Source: Mucilaginibacter kameinonensis
GTDB taxonomy: Bacteria; Bacteroidota; Bacteroidia; Sphingobacteriales; Sphingobacteriaceae
Assembly: GCF_003675385.1 (NCBI RefSeq)
Contig: NZ_RCWZ01000001.1
Location: forward strand, 62,001 to 126,000
DNA length: 64,000 nucleotides
Direction of reading: 5' to 3'
A program made the position numbers and the translations under genes. The notes beneath the pieces are model-generated. The model did no database searches. It had not been told where the DNA came from and was given only the letters and a program-made list of their open reading frames with translations. How positions within the stretch are numbered: the first letter of the stretch is position 1; the number at the start of each line of letters is the position of its first letter. Below are positions 25,604 to 34,580 of the stretch, one piece after another.

Positions 25604-25660
25604 ATTTTATATGCAACTATCTTAATGCCTATCTGTCGTTTATTGACACATCTATAGAGC

Positions 25661-27001
25661 ATGAAACCAAACCTTAGCCAGCTAATCATCTTTATTTTAT
25701 TTTTTGCTTTTTCATCTGCATCATTTGCACAAGAAAACATCTTTGAAAAATCCATATCCAACGCCGTTAAAACCATTGATCAGGTTCAGGCTAACGATAA
25801 AATCAATGCCGATTCAGCATTCAAATTCATTAACCACTGGAATAACTATACCGATGTAAAAGGTGGCAAGGATTATGTTTTTTATTATACCGATTCACTT
25901 TTTGGCAAGGTTCCCTTCAGGGTGTTTGTGCCAGCCAATTACAATAACAAACACAAATCGGCGTGCATACTATTGCTTCACGGTGCAGTCGGCCGCATGA
26001 CTTTTGCTGATATCGATAGTCTGGATAAATTTAATGATGATATCCTTTTCAATATTATCAGTAAACAAGGATATATAGTCATCAGACCCGTGGCTGACGA
26101 ACGCACAAAGAAATTCAGTTGGGTTGTGAACACATTTGACAGGGAAGCCGCAAATCCAGTTTATAATACCTTAAATAAATTGACCACATCGGTAAAAACG
26201 ATGCTTAATATTGATGACAACAAGGTATTTGCAGTTGGACACTCTGATGGATCAGACGGGAGCGTTGGACTTGCCGTGTACACACCCAACCAGTTTGCCG
26301 GAATTATAGCATACAATTCTATGCTCAATAATACCTTTGCCCGCGATTTTTACATTCGTAATATTGTAAACACCCCTCTGTACCTGGTTCACTCCGAACT
26401 TGATGACCTTCGTCCTGTTCAGGAAACACGCTTGATAGTTGAAGCACTAAGAAAAATCGACAGACAGTTGGCTTATAAAGAATATGCAGGTTATCAACAC
26501 TATGACAAACATTTAGATAAGGAATTACCGCTTATTCCCCGCTTTGTTGATAGCGTTAACCGTAAAACATTTAAAGATTCGATTTATTGGGAGCTAAACA
26601 GCACTAATATTTACAATAGCTGTAGCTGGTTAAAAGTAACAGGCGTTGATACTGAATTACCTGCCGCGCCATGGCATAAGCCATTTAACTTCAAATCGTA
26701 CAACAAGCACACCAAAGATTGGTACCCCTTTCAATACTACAATTTAAATAAAAGCGCAGCTATTAAAGGAACTGTTGCCAATAACATTTTCTATATCCGA
26801 ACTTCCGGCATCACTAAGGTGGAGATATTGATCAGCCCTCGCATTGTCGACCTCAAAAAGCCAGTCATTATTAACATCAACGGTAAGCAGGCATTTTCAG
26901 GGAGAGTTACTGCTGATAAAACCTTTATGCTGCAAGGATTTAAAAGCAATTTTGACAGGGAAGCCATTTGGGTAAACTCAATTAAAGTAAATGTAGAATA
27001 A
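25661..27001 (+). CDS. Secreted alpha/beta hydrolase (esterase-like)
   Basis: A 446-residue protein with a signal peptide (about 1-22; LIIFILFFAFSSASFAQ). After a helical spacer, the catalytic domain spans about 75-300: VPFRVFVPANY, CILLLHGAVGRM, the nucleophile motif VGHSDGSDGS (Ser near 193), LVHSELDDLRPV with the acid, and GYQHYDKH with the His. The C-terminal ~140 residues (from about 305) read as a separate beta-rich domain (IYWELNSTNIYNSCSWLKV). It resembles poly-ester depolymerase-like and feruloyl-esterase-like hydrolases in fold, but the substrate is unclear. It is followed after 56 bases by surE on the same strand. Confidence 0.75.
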   Translation: MKPNLSQLIIFILFFAFSSASFAQENIFEKSISNAVKTIDQVQANDKINADSAFKFINHWNNYTDVKGGKDYVFYYTDSLFGKVPFRVFVPANYNNKHKSACILLLHGAVGRMTFADIDSLDKFNDDILFNIISKQGYIVIRPVADERTKKFSWVVNTFDREAANPVYNTLNKLTTSVKTMLNIDDNKVFAVGHSDGSDGSVGLAVYTPNQFAGIIAYNSMLNNTFARDFYIRNIVNTPLYLVHSELDDLRPVQETRLIVEALRKIDRQLAYKEYAGYQHYDKHLDKELPLIPRFVDSVNRKTFKDSIYWELNSTNIYNSCSWLKVTGVDTELPAAPWHKPFNFKSYNKHTKDWYPFQYYNLNKSAAIKGTVANNIFYIRTSGITKVEILISPRIVDLKKPVIININGKQAFSGRVTADKTFMLQGFKSNFDREAIWVNSIKVNVE

Positions 27002-27057
27002 CCCGCAGCCAAACTATTATTACCAACTACATTGTTGAGGATTGTTAACTTTGCCTG

Positions 27058-27831
27058 GTGAAAGTTACCAAACCAACCATACTTGTAGTAAATGACGATG
27101 GCATTACCGCGCCGGGCATCAAAGCCCTGATGGATGCCATGGCCGAAATTGGCCGTGTTGTAGTAGTTGCTCCCGACAGTCCGCAATCGGGCATGGGCCA
27201 TGCCATTACCATCGGCAAACCATTAAGGCTCGATCAGGTTGACATTTACGAGGGTATTGAAATGTATCGTTGCTCGGGAACACCGGTTGATTGTGTGAAG
27301 CTTGCGGTTAACAAGATTTTTAAAGGCCAAAAGCCGGATCTTTGTGTTTCGGGCATCAATCACGGCTTGAATAACTCCATTAATGTGCTTTACTCGGGTA
27401 CTATGTCGGCGGCTGTTGAAGGGGCAATTGAAGGTATTCCATCAATTGGTTTTTCGTTAGATGACTATACATTACAGGCCGATTTTGAACCCTGCATCAG
27501 GTTTGTAAAAGAATTGGCCTTACAGGTACTGGCCAATGGCTTACCGCAGGCCAGCTTGTTAAACGTAAACTTCCCAAATACAAAACACATCAAAGGCATA
27601 AAAATTTGCAGGCAGGCAGCAGCCAAATGGGCCGAAGAATTTGATGAGCGCGTTGATCCGCATAAAAGGCCTTATTACTGGCTTACAGGTGTCTTTCAAC
27701 TTAATGATGGCGGCGAGGATACTGATGTTTGGGCGTTAGAACAGGGTTATGCTTCGGTTGTGCCTGTACAGTTTGATATGACGGCCCACCACGTTATCCC
27801 TTACTTAAACAACTGGAAGTTCAACATATAA
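27058..27831 (+). CDS. surE: 5'/3'-nucleotidase SurE
   Basis: A 257-residue SurE. The start is GTG at 27058; no ATG lies upstream before a stop, and the family begins with a beta strand immediately followed by the metal site. Metal ligands are in VVNDDGITAPG (Asp13-Asp14), and in APDSPQSGMGHAIT and SGINHGLN. It is a metal-dependent phosphatase acting on nucleoside monophosphates. It is the first of three tightly packed genes (gap of 4 bases, then a one-base overlap) ending in lpxB. Confidence 0.95.
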   Translation: MKVTKPTILVVNDDGITAPGIKALMDAMAEIGRVVVVAPDSPQSGMGHAITIGKPLRLDQVDIYEGIEMYRCSGTPVDCVKLAVNKIFKGQKPDLCVSGINHGLNNSINVLYSGTMSAAVEGAIEGIPSIGFSLDDYTLQADFEPCIRFVKELALQVLANGLPQASLLNVNFPNTKHIKGIKICRQAAAKWAEEFDERVDPHKRPYYWLTGVFQLNDGGEDTDVWALEQGYASVVPVQFDMTAHHVIPYLNNWKFNI

Positions 27832-27835
27832 TCTC

Positions 27836-28102
27836 ATGCTAAACAAAAACGACATAGCCGCGGGCTTGCTCATTGGTGCTATACTACCGGGTATTAGCCT
27901 GCTTGTTTTTGGCTTCCTGCTAAAAAACCAGGTTGTTTTTATGCACAAGCCGGGCATCCCCTACTTTGTTGCTTTTGCCATCAACCTGTTTATTATCCGT
28001 TACTTTTATGGTAAAGGGGCCGAGAAAACCGGGAACGGCATCGCCATGATTTCGCTTTTGTTTATGCTGGCCATTTTCATTTTTAAACTGCAATCCTTAT
28101 AA
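27836..28102 (+). CDS. Small membrane protein in the surE-lpxB unit
   Basis: An 88-residue protein with three predicted membrane helices (about 10-28, 38-56 and 66-85). The sequence MLNKNDIAAGLLIGAILPG and the basic loop IRYFYGKGAEKTGNG are the main features; no named family is recognised. It starts four bases after surE and its stop TAA overlaps the lpxB ATG by one base, so translation is coupled. The conserved location suggests a role connected with lipid A or envelope synthesis (inference only). Confidence 0.75.
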   Translation: MLNKNDIAAGLLIGAILPGISLLVFGFLLKNQVVFMHKPGIPYFVAFAINLFIIRYFYGKGAEKTGNGIAMISLLFMLAIFIFKLQSL

Positions 28103-29223
28103 TGAAATATTACCTGGTAGCCGGCGAGGCTTCGGGCGATTTGCACGGAGCTAACTTAATGAAAGCCCTGAAAGCGCTTGATCCCCAATCTGATTTTCGC
28201 TTTTTTGGCGGCGACCTGATGCAGACTGAAGGCGGCACCCTGGTAAAACATTATGCCGATATGGCATTTATGGGCTTTGTTGAGGTGGTAGCTAATTTGC
28301 AGACCATCCTTAAAAACATGAAATCGTGCAAACAGGATGTCAGCGCTTACCAGCCAGATGTTTTGATCCTGATAGATTTTCCTGGTTTTAACCTTAAAAT
28401 AGCCGAGTACGCCAAAGCCCAAGGACTTTTGGTTTGCTACTATATTTCGCCAAAGGTTTGGGCATGGAACCAAAAACGGGTACTCAAGATCAAACGGATT
28501 GTAGATCATTTGTTTTGCATTCTGCCTTTTGAAGTAGCATTTTATAAAGAATGGGGAATGGATGTTGATTATGTTGGCAACCCGTTGCTTGATGCCGTTT
28601 CGGCGTTTAAACCCGATGCCAGCTTTCTTCAAAAGGATAATTTTCACGGTAAAAAAATAATCGCATTATTACCAGGCAGTCGTAAGCAGGAAATTAGCCG
28701 GTTATTGCCCGACATGATTAAAGCATCGTTCAATTTTCCTGAATATCAATTTGTAATTGCCGGCGCACCGGCTTTTGAGGCTGATTATTATGTACCTTAT
28801 TTAAACGGAGCAAATATCCCGATTGTATTCAATGCCACTTACGACTTGTTAAACCAGGCTCACGCGGCCATTGTAGCTTCCGGCACCGCAACGCTTGAAA
28901 CCGCTTTGTTTAACGTACCGCAGGTAGTGGTTTATAAAGGCGGTAAACTAACCATTGCCATAGCCCGCATGCTGGTAAAACTGAAATTTATATCCCTCGT
29001 CAATTTGATTATGGACAAAGGCGTAGTAAAAGAATTGATCCAGGAAGAATGCACTGGGGAAAAGATCAGTAGCGAGCTTGATCAGCTTGTCAACAACTTG
29101 GCTTACCGCCAAACCATGCTTAACAATTACGATGAACTTGATGTACGTATGGGACAGCCGGGAGCATCGGCCAAAACTGCGGGGTTGATTGTTAAGTACG
29201 CTGAGGCTGGTAAGAAAGCGTAG
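28102..29223 (+). CDS. lpxB: Lipid-A-disaccharide synthase
   Basis: A 373-residue family 19 glycosyltransferase. Signatures are YYLVAGEASGDLHGANLMKA at the start, VLILIDFPGFNLKIAEYAK, YYISPKVWAWNQKR, and LLPGSRKQEISRLLP near 190-204. The sugar-nucleotide site shows ASGTATLETALFNVPQVVVYK (motif ASGTATLET near 260). It couples UDP-diacylglucosamine and lipid X in the Raetz pathway at the cytoplasmic side of the inner membrane. Normal family length. It closes the surE unit; a palindromic repeat follows. Confidence 0.96.
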   Translation: MKYYLVAGEASGDLHGANLMKALKALDPQSDFRFFGGDLMQTEGGTLVKHYADMAFMGFVEVVANLQTILKNMKSCKQDVSAYQPDVLILIDFPGFNLKIAEYAKAQGLLVCYYISPKVWAWNQKRVLKIKRIVDHLFCILPFEVAFYKEWGMDVDYVGNPLLDAVSAFKPDASFLQKDNFHGKKIIALLPGSRKQEISRLLPDMIKASFNFPEYQFVIAGAPAFEADYYVPYLNGANIPIVFNATYDLLNQAHAAIVASGTATLETALFNVPQVVVYKGGKLTIAIARMLVKLKFISLVNLIMDKGVVKELIQEECTGEKISSELDQLVNNLAYRQTMLNNYDELDVRMGQPGASAKTAGLIVKYAEAGKKA

Positions 29224-29247
29224 CTGATTCAATAACTTTAAAAAAAG

Positions 29248-29331
29248 ACGTCATTGCGAGGCACGAAGCAATCCCAAACTATACAGAGCGTATCTGCAAA
29301 TCGGGGATTGCTTCGTTCCTCGCAATGACGT
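29248..29331. repeat. GTCATTGCG palindromic element, copy 3
   Basis: ACGTCATTGCGAGGCACGAA at one end is mirrored by TTCGTTCCTCGCAATGACGT; AAAAAAG and TTTTTAT flank it. It is 84 bases and lies after lpxB. The T tract makes it also a usable terminator for lpxB. Confidence 0.85.
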
Positions 29332-29358
29332 TTTTATAAATCGCAATTTCAGGTAACT

Positions 29359-29526
29359 TCAGGACTTTATCTCTTTATCATTATTTTCTTCCGGCTTCAG
29401 TTCAGATTGGATGATGTCCTTTTCCAGCTGCTTTTCATCTTTCCGGTTTCGCCTGATGATCCATACCAGTAATATAATAACGGCAATAACTACAATGATT
29501 ACTATGGGATAATTTACCTGATCCAT
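29359..29526 (-). CDS. Small single-pass membrane protein
   Basis: A 55-residue protein on the minus strand, start ATG at 29526 and stop TGA at 29359. MDQVNYP is followed by a long hydrophobic helix (IVIIVVIAVIILLVWII), then a basic cluster RRNRKDEKQ and an acidic tail ending ENNDKEIKS. The composition and the single helix near the N-terminus suggest a real inner-membrane microprotein with its tail in the cytoplasm. I recognise no family. It converges with lpxB and lies 95 bases from the end of the UspA gene upstream. Confidence 0.6.
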   Translation of the reverse strand: MDQVNYPIVIIVVIAVIILLVWIIRRNRKDEKQLEKDIIQSELKPEENNDKEIKS

Positions 29527-29621
29527 AATGTTTGTATTTATATAGCGTATATTAATTTCACAGATGGCAATAAATCCATGCGGACATCAGCCTTTAGCTT
29601 TAGGCATTCTGCTTTTAGCTT

Positions 29622-30443
29622 TTACTCGTGCAATATCAATATCGCCTTAACCGATTTATTCATCACCTGGTTAACCGTACTACGTGTAAACAAACGGTAC
29701 ACAATATTATGATGATGTTTAACCAAACAAAGCATATCCGTTTCATGCGACTGGATAAAATTCATAATGCCGTTCAATGCACTGCTATCAGGTATATAAT
29801 TAAATTCAAGCTCAGTATGCTTGATCAAATCGCGTAAACGCGCCTCCCAAACCTGCACCTGTTGTTCGTCGGTTTTTTCAGCCACATAAAGCACCTGCAT
29901 TTTAGCCGAGCCAAACGCCTTGACCATTTCATTAAGCGCATTAACGTCTATAGCAGAAAGGCGTGTCTCAAAATCGGTAGCAAGCGTTATCATCGGCACC
30001 TTATCAAACTTGCTTTCCAGCGGTACAATCAGCGTAGGGATCTTTATTTTAGTTACCACCATGCTGGCATTACTACCCACTATGCCGGTAATGCCGGTAG
30101 CGCCCATAATACCCATCACCAGCAATTCAACCTCATGCTTTTCAACATAACGGGTTATCACCGCTTTTAGAAAGCCTACATCGCAAAGGGTAGTTACCTT
30201 TACATTTTGATACTTGCTATCTGTAGTGTAAGTACTTACCCATTCTTTTAATGCCTCGCGTTTGTTATTGTAGTAGTCTTCAATAAAAATGGCGTTATAG
30301 GTACTGTTGTTGATACCTTCGGTTGGGTGTATGGCATGTATAGCGCAAACTTCACGGCCTAATATGCTGGCCAGTTCCATGGCGTAAGCCATCGCGTTCG
30401 CGGCGCATTTTGAAAAATCGGTGGCTACCAGTATCTGTTTCAT
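29622..30443 (-). CDS. Universal stress protein with two UspA domains
   Basis: A 273-residue protein of two UspA domains in tandem (about 1-145 and 150-273). The first begins KQILVATDFSKCAANAMAYA and keeps the ATP-binding type motif GIMGATGITGIVGSNASMVV (G-x2-G-x9-G-S/T). The second domain is more divergent and lacks a clear copy of that motif. It starts nine bases after the end of the phosphate transporter gene, so they form one transcript. Role: stress-related nucleotide-binding protein (family knowledge), perhaps tied to phosphate or energy status (inference). Confidence 0.88.
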   Translation of the reverse strand: MKQILVATDFSKCAANAMAYAMELASILGREVCAIHAIHPTEGINNSTYNAIFIEDYYNNKREALKEWVSTYTTDSKYQNVKVTTLCDVGFLKAVITRYVEKHEVELLVMGIMGATGITGIVGSNASMVVTKIKIPTLIVPLESKFDKVPMITLATDFETRLSAIDVNALNEMVKAFGSAKMQVLYVAEKTDEQQVQVWEARLRDLIKHTELEFNYIPDSSALNGIMNFIQSHETDMLCLVKHHHNIVYRLFTRSTVNQVMNKSVKAILILHE

Positions 30444-30452
30444 TTTACTGTA

Positions 30453-31877
30453 TTATATAAACAAATGAAAAAGCATGAATAATAAAAATGCTAAAATTAT
30501 CGCAACCGGCAAAGTAAGCACCCATGCTAAAGCGATGTTTTTAAGCGTACCATTATTTAAATTTCCTTTCCCTCCTGATGCAACCATGGCCCCGGCTATA
30601 CCGCTCGATAACACATGCGTTGTGCTTACCGGCAAGCCAAAGCCTGTACTTAAACCAATGGTTGATGCGGCTACAATCTCCGAGGTTGCACCTTGCGCAT
30701 AGTTCAAATGCTCGTTACCTATCTTTTCGCCAATGGTAACTACAATTCTTTTCCAGCCTATCATAGTACCCACCCCCAACGATAGCGAGATAATAGCGAT
30801 AACCCACACCGGGGCAAAATCTGTTACATGCTCAAGTTCATTAGCCGCGCTGGTAAGCACTTCTTTATCTTTAGCTTCAAGGCTTGCCGCCGGATCTTTA
30901 ATTACCGCTCTTATATCTTTAATAATGCCTTCAACCTGTTTACGGTAACGGTAAGTTTTTGCTACCTCTTTTTCATTTTTTTCGGCCAGGGATGCTTTGG
31001 TTTGATCAATAGCGGTCTTCAGTTCGGTTAAAACGGGTTTCTTTTCGCTGTTATTGGCGAGCCGGGCATTAACAACCTGCTCTGTTTGATTTAACGTTGA
31101 TAAAACTTTAGCATCCGGCACCGCATGATTTACCGCGAAACGTGCAGGTAAAAAAGCAATCAGGATCAGCATAAATAAGCCAACGCCTTTTTGCCCGTCA
31201 TTACTGCCATGAAAAAAGCTTACCAGCGTACAGGTAGTAACCAGTAAAAGGCGAATATGTATAGGCGGCCTGTCGTTTTCGCCGCTGGGGATATGAAACA
31301 ACGCATGCGATTTGGTTACATGTTTCAGAAACAACATCAGTAATGCCGCTGCGCCAAAACCAATTATTGGCGACAGGATCAGCGATGAACCTATCTCACC
31401 GGCTTTGCTCCAGTTTACACCCGGACCATTATAATATAAAGTGAAAGCAAGTCCGCCGCCAATCATGGCGCCAATCATAGTATGTGAGCTTGAACATGGG
31501 ATCCCCAAATACCAGGTACCCAAATTCCAAACAATAGATGACAACAGCACGGCAAGGACCAGGCAGGCGCCAACACTTACTGGCAGGGTCATCAGCGTAT
31601 CTAAAGGCACCAGCTTTAAAATACCCATAGCTACGGTAACACCGCCAAGACAAACCCCTAAAAAGTTCCAAAAACCGGACCATGGAATAGCATAAACCGG
31701 GCGCAAAGCTTTGGTATAAATCACCGTAGCTACGGCGTTGGCTGTATCATGAAAGCCATTTACAAACTCAAAACCAATAACTGCCAGGATACAAAGAAGA
31801 AAAACAGTGAACAGGTAACCACTCAGATCCACCTGGCCAAGGAAGGGGAGAATAACCGCGGGGATTGAAAAATGCAT
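30453..31877 (-). CDS. Inorganic phosphate transporter, Pit family
   Basis: A 474-residue Pit-type permease. The PiT signature appears twice: GFEFVNGFHDTANAVATVIYT near 35-55 and GSNDGQKGVGLF in the centre, with the C-terminal repeat IVAASTIGLSTGFGLPVSTTHVL. About ten membrane helices surround a soluble insertion of about 110 residues (about 262-372) rich in Lys, Glu and Ala between the two halves, characteristic of Bacteroidota members. It imports phosphate driven by protons. It is the first gene of a unit with the downstream UspA protein (nine-base gap). Confidence 0.93.
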   Translation of the reverse strand: MHFSIPAVILPFLGQVDLSGYLFTVFLLCILAVIGFEFVNGFHDTANAVATVIYTKALRPVYAIPWSGFWNFLGVCLGGVTVAMGILKLVPLDTLMTLPVSVGACLVLAVLLSSIVWNLGTWYLGIPCSSSHTMIGAMIGGGLAFTLYYNGPGVNWSKAGEIGSSLILSPIIGFGAAALLMLFLKHVTKSHALFHIPSGENDRPPIHIRLLLVTTCTLVSFFHGSNDGQKGVGLFMLILIAFLPARFAVNHAVPDAKVLSTLNQTEQVVNARLANNSEKKPVLTELKTAIDQTKASLAEKNEKEVAKTYRYRKQVEGIIKDIRAVIKDPAASLEAKDKEVLTSAANELEHVTDFAPVWVIAIISLSLGVGTMIGWKRIVVTIGEKIGNEHLNYAQGATSEIVAASTIGLSTGFGLPVSTTHVLSSGIAGAMVASGGKGNLNNGTLKNIALAWVLTLPVAIILAFLLFMLFHLFI

Positions 31878-32032
31878 AAAACTTTGTTTATGACCGGCGA
31901 TTAAGTTTCGCCTGCCGCTTTAGTTTCAAAGAACCGTTTCAGGCATTTCCTTTAAGTGATGCAAATGTTAACATATTATTATTTAATAACATACAAACTT
32001 AACACAACATTAAACAGGCATCGGGCAAACCG

Positions 32033-32067
32033 CAAAAAAATAAGAGCCCTGTTTATTGCAGGGCTCT
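32033..32067 (-). terminator. Terminator after the microprotein cluster
   Basis: On the minus strand AGAGCCCTG and CAGGGCTCT pair around a 7-base loop, followed by TTATTTTTTT. It lies 53 bases after the stop of the last small gene. Confidence 0.85.
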
Positions 32068-32119
32068 ACGTTTTCATAGGTGATGTTAGTACTCGATAGG
32101 TAGATATGATATATGTTGA

Positions 32120-32284
32120 TCAAGCGGCAGACAGCGTTTGCTGTGCTGCTACCTGCTTGTTGTTGCTCATGAATTGGGTTTTAGCCCTGTAGTTTTTTAA
32201 ATCTTCCCTTAACAGCTCCAATAATTCGGCGTCAAAGCGTGCAAGTAATTTAGATATTGCTGGTGTTGGTTTATATGCTTTCAT
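32120..32284 (-). CDS. Microprotein A (54 aa), paralogue of the next gene
   Basis: ATG at 32284, stop TGA at 32120. The core KLLARFDAELLELLREDLK is followed by NYRAKTQFM and an alanine/glutamine-rich tail. It aligns without gaps to the 42-aa product of the neighbouring gene over K12-T36 (K-L-x-A-x-F-D, D-L-K, A-K-T shared). The core is a likely amphipathic helix. No signal peptide and no family known to me. It is the last of three small genes in one orientation, with 41- and 42-base gaps, ended by a terminator. Confidence 0.6.
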   Translation of the reverse strand: MKAYKPTPAISKLLARFDAELLELLREDLKNYRAKTQFMSNNKQVAAQQTLSAA

Positions 32285-32325
32285 AGGTAGATGTTTTTGT
32301 AGGTGGTGTAGGGTTTATGTTTAGT

Positions 32326-32454
32326 TTAAGCAGCCGGTGTTAAGTATGGTGTTTTAGCTTTAATAGATTTCAAATCGCTCATGATGATATTTTTAAGCGC
32401 GTTATCAAAACTTGCTATCAGTTTGGTGGTTGATGTTTGTTTTTGCGTTTTCAT
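32326..32454 (-). CDS. Microprotein B (42 aa), paralogue of microprotein A
   Basis: ATG at 32454, stop TAA at 32326. The product begins MKTQKQTSTTKL and contains IASFDNALKNIIMSDLKS and IKAKTPYL, matching microprotein A in register. Just upstream of both ATGs the transcripts share AAAAACATC, so the leader as well as the coding part seems duplicated. Possible roles include a regulatory peptide, a toxin-like peptide or a peptide precursor; the sequence does not decide. Confidence 0.5.
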   Translation of the reverse strand: MKTQKQTSTTKLIASFDNALKNIIMSDLKSIKAKTPYLTPAA

Positions 32455-32496
32455 GTTGTAGGCTTTTGATGTTTTTAATATTTTAATGTCTTCGTT

Positions 32497-32673
32497 TTAG
32501 TCTTTCTTTTCTTCGTCCTCGTTCTCGGTAAGATTGTCGTGGCGGCGTTTAGCTTCTTTGTACTGCCTCAACATCTGTTCCTCGTCGCGCGGGTCTGAAG
32601 TCTTGGTCGGCTCCGCCGGATTCTCCCACTCCTTCTCTTCCTCAGGCTTAACTGCTTTGTCTTTTGCTTTCAT
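32497..32673 (-). CDS. Small acidic/basic charged protein (58 aa)
   Basis: ATG at 32673, stop TAA at 32497. The product is nearly all charged: MKAKDKAVKPEEEKEWENPA, then RDEEQMLRQYKEAKRRHDN and the end EDEEKKD. It is probably disordered or a single helix. It is not similar to the two paralogous microproteins downstream, but shares spacing and strand with them, so the three may form one transcript. No family recognised. Confidence 0.5.
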   Translation of the reverse strand: MKAKDKAVKPEEEKEWENPAEPTKTSDPRDEEQMLRQYKEAKRRHDNLTENEDEEKKD

Positions 32674-32873
32674 AACAGCTGCGTTTGATTAGTACTTCTC
32701 CAAATCAATGCCAAACTTTTGTCAAGGGGCGCAAAAAGTCATTAAAACCTCAGATTTATTTTACAATAAAATGTAAATACCTGAAATTCAATACTAATTT
32801 TTTTATAAAAATTTCTACTTTTTTTGATCGATCCAATCAAAACGGCCACTGGACGCTCATAAACAGGTATGCG

Positions 32874-34085
32874 TTAGCGAACATCAGTTACATCAGCGGA
32901 CGATTTCCTGTAGTTTAACAAATGCACTATGATCACTATTACCGATAGTACTACACCTATAGCGCACACCCCATTCCAGGCATAGTTTTTCCAAACCAGG
33001 CTGGCGAAAAATGTACCTAAAGCCCCGCCTATAAAATAAGACACCATGTATACTGTATTGATCCGGTTACGGGCTTCGGGAATTAAGGCAAAAATGATAG
33101 ACTGGTTGGAGATATGCGTAGCCTGTACACCCATATCCAGCAAAATAACTCCGATAATTAGGCCTACTATGCTATGACTTGAAAAATAGAATACAATAAA
33201 TGAGATCAGGATGAGGGACAGCGTATAGATAGATAGTTTATAAGCATCCATTTTATCGCTCAACCTTCCCATAAAACCAACGGCCACCGCGCCGAAGGCA
33301 CCTACAAGGCCAAACATCCCTGCTGCCGCGCTCCCTTCGTTAAACTGCGGCTCTTTTAGCAAAAATACCAGCGTTGTCCAAAAAGCGCTGAAGCAGGCAA
33401 AGCACAAAGCACCTCTAAAGGCGGCAAGCCTCAATTTAGGCTGAGTTTTCACCAAATGAATTAATGATTTCATCAATTTGCCGTAATTTCCTTTATAATC
33501 GGGTTCCAATTCGGGCAAAAACAAAAATATCATCAGCCAAATAAGCAGCATTAAGCCCGCAGCTATATAATACATGCTTCGCCAGCCAAAATGTTCGCCA
33601 ATAAAACCACTTAAAGTGCGCGAAAGCAAAATACCTATCAACAATCCGCTCATCACAAAGCCTATCTTCTTTCCCCGTTCGTGCGGTTTAGCCAGATGCG
33701 CAGCCATAGGGATCAACAACTGCGGAATTACAGATGATACACCTACCAAGAAACCGGCTATCATAACTATGGTTACCGACGGAGCAAGGGCGCTGCCTAA
33801 TAAAGACAAGATCACCAATACAAAATCTATCAAAATAAGTCGCTTACGCTTAAGCATATCCGCCAGGGGCACTATAAATAATAGTCCTGTAGCATAACCT
33901 ATCTGTGTAAAAAGCGATATTTGCTGCGCTTTTTTGTCGCTTACGCCAAAATCGTGCGCCATATCGGCCAGTAAAGGTTGGTTGTAGTATATGTTTGCAA
34001 CCACTAAACCGGTAGCTATGGTCATGATCCATAGGGTTAATGGCGTAAGGTGCGGATGTTGTTTTGCAGTATGTGTTGAAGACAT
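32874..34085 (-). CDS. MFS transporter, drug/sugar efflux type
   Basis: A 403-residue major facilitator with 12 predicted helices. The N-terminal half has VANIYYNQPLLADMAHDFGV and the helix 2-3 loop ADMLKRKRLILID, and the second half has GFMGRLSDKMDAYKLSIYT, which correspond to the MFS motif A positions. The profile fits the YnfM/AraJ-like efflux group. Substrate unknown. It is monocistronic, and its promoter lies in the long AT-rich stretch upstream (34086-34580). Confidence 0.85.
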   Translation of the reverse strand: MSSTHTAKQHPHLTPLTLWIMTIATGLVVANIYYNQPLLADMAHDFGVSDKKAQQISLFTQIGYATGLLFIVPLADMLKRKRLILIDFVLVILSLLGSALAPSVTIVMIAGFLVGVSSVIPQLLIPMAAHLAKPHERGKKIGFVMSGLLIGILLSRTLSGFIGEHFGWRSMYYIAAGLMLLIWLMIFLFLPELEPDYKGNYGKLMKSLIHLVKTQPKLRLAAFRGALCFACFSAFWTTLVFLLKEPQFNEGSAAAGMFGLVGAFGAVAVGFMGRLSDKMDAYKLSIYTLSLILISFIVFYFSSHSIVGLIIGVILLDMGVQATHISNQSIIFALIPEARNRINTVYMVSYFIGGALGTFFASLVWKNYAWNGVCAIGVVLSVIVIIVHLLNYRKSSADVTDVR

Positions 34086-34580
34086 ATTTTAATGAGCAGT
34101 GTATTTTTGCTGCAAAAGTGCCAAAGCATCTTTAAAAAAAAGCCTTTGTAAAGTAATTTTTATAACGCTAATACGTTTAGGAGATAAATTGATTTAGCAA
34201 TCAAAAGTTCTTTAAACAGTTTAAAAGACAAGTTAAATAGAAAAATCGCATCAATTTTTCTTGTTTTTATCAAAAAACAAACCACAAATTGACTTTTAGA
34301 GGATTTTATTGTCCAATTTTTAATTTCAAAGCCGCTTTAAACCTTAATTTTAATTTAAAAATCACTTAAAATTAATTTTTCGTAAACTTTAAAAGCAAAA
34401 ACGTCAATTTTTTTATTGAAAAATCAGTAGTAAGTAATTATTAAAAATGATTTTCAAAAAATTAGTAAATTTTTAATGATTTATTCTTATTTTTGACAAT
34501 AAGATATCGGACAGGAAAGTAATTGATTAAACTTACAAAAAAATTACAAAAAATATTTTCCGAATATCAAAACTTAGTGT
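34086..34580. other. Extremely AT-rich stretch, no gene seen
   Basis: Long runs of A and T such as AATTTTTAATGATTTATTC and frequent TTAAAAATT-type motifs, no open frame of note. It must contain the MFS promoter (minus strand). I found no DnaA boxes, repeats or other defined elements. Confidence 0.5.

Noticed and set aside
34086..34580. Origin of replication in the AT-rich stretch
   Set aside because: No DnaA boxes and no dnaA, dnaN or partition genes nearby; AT-richness alone is not enough.
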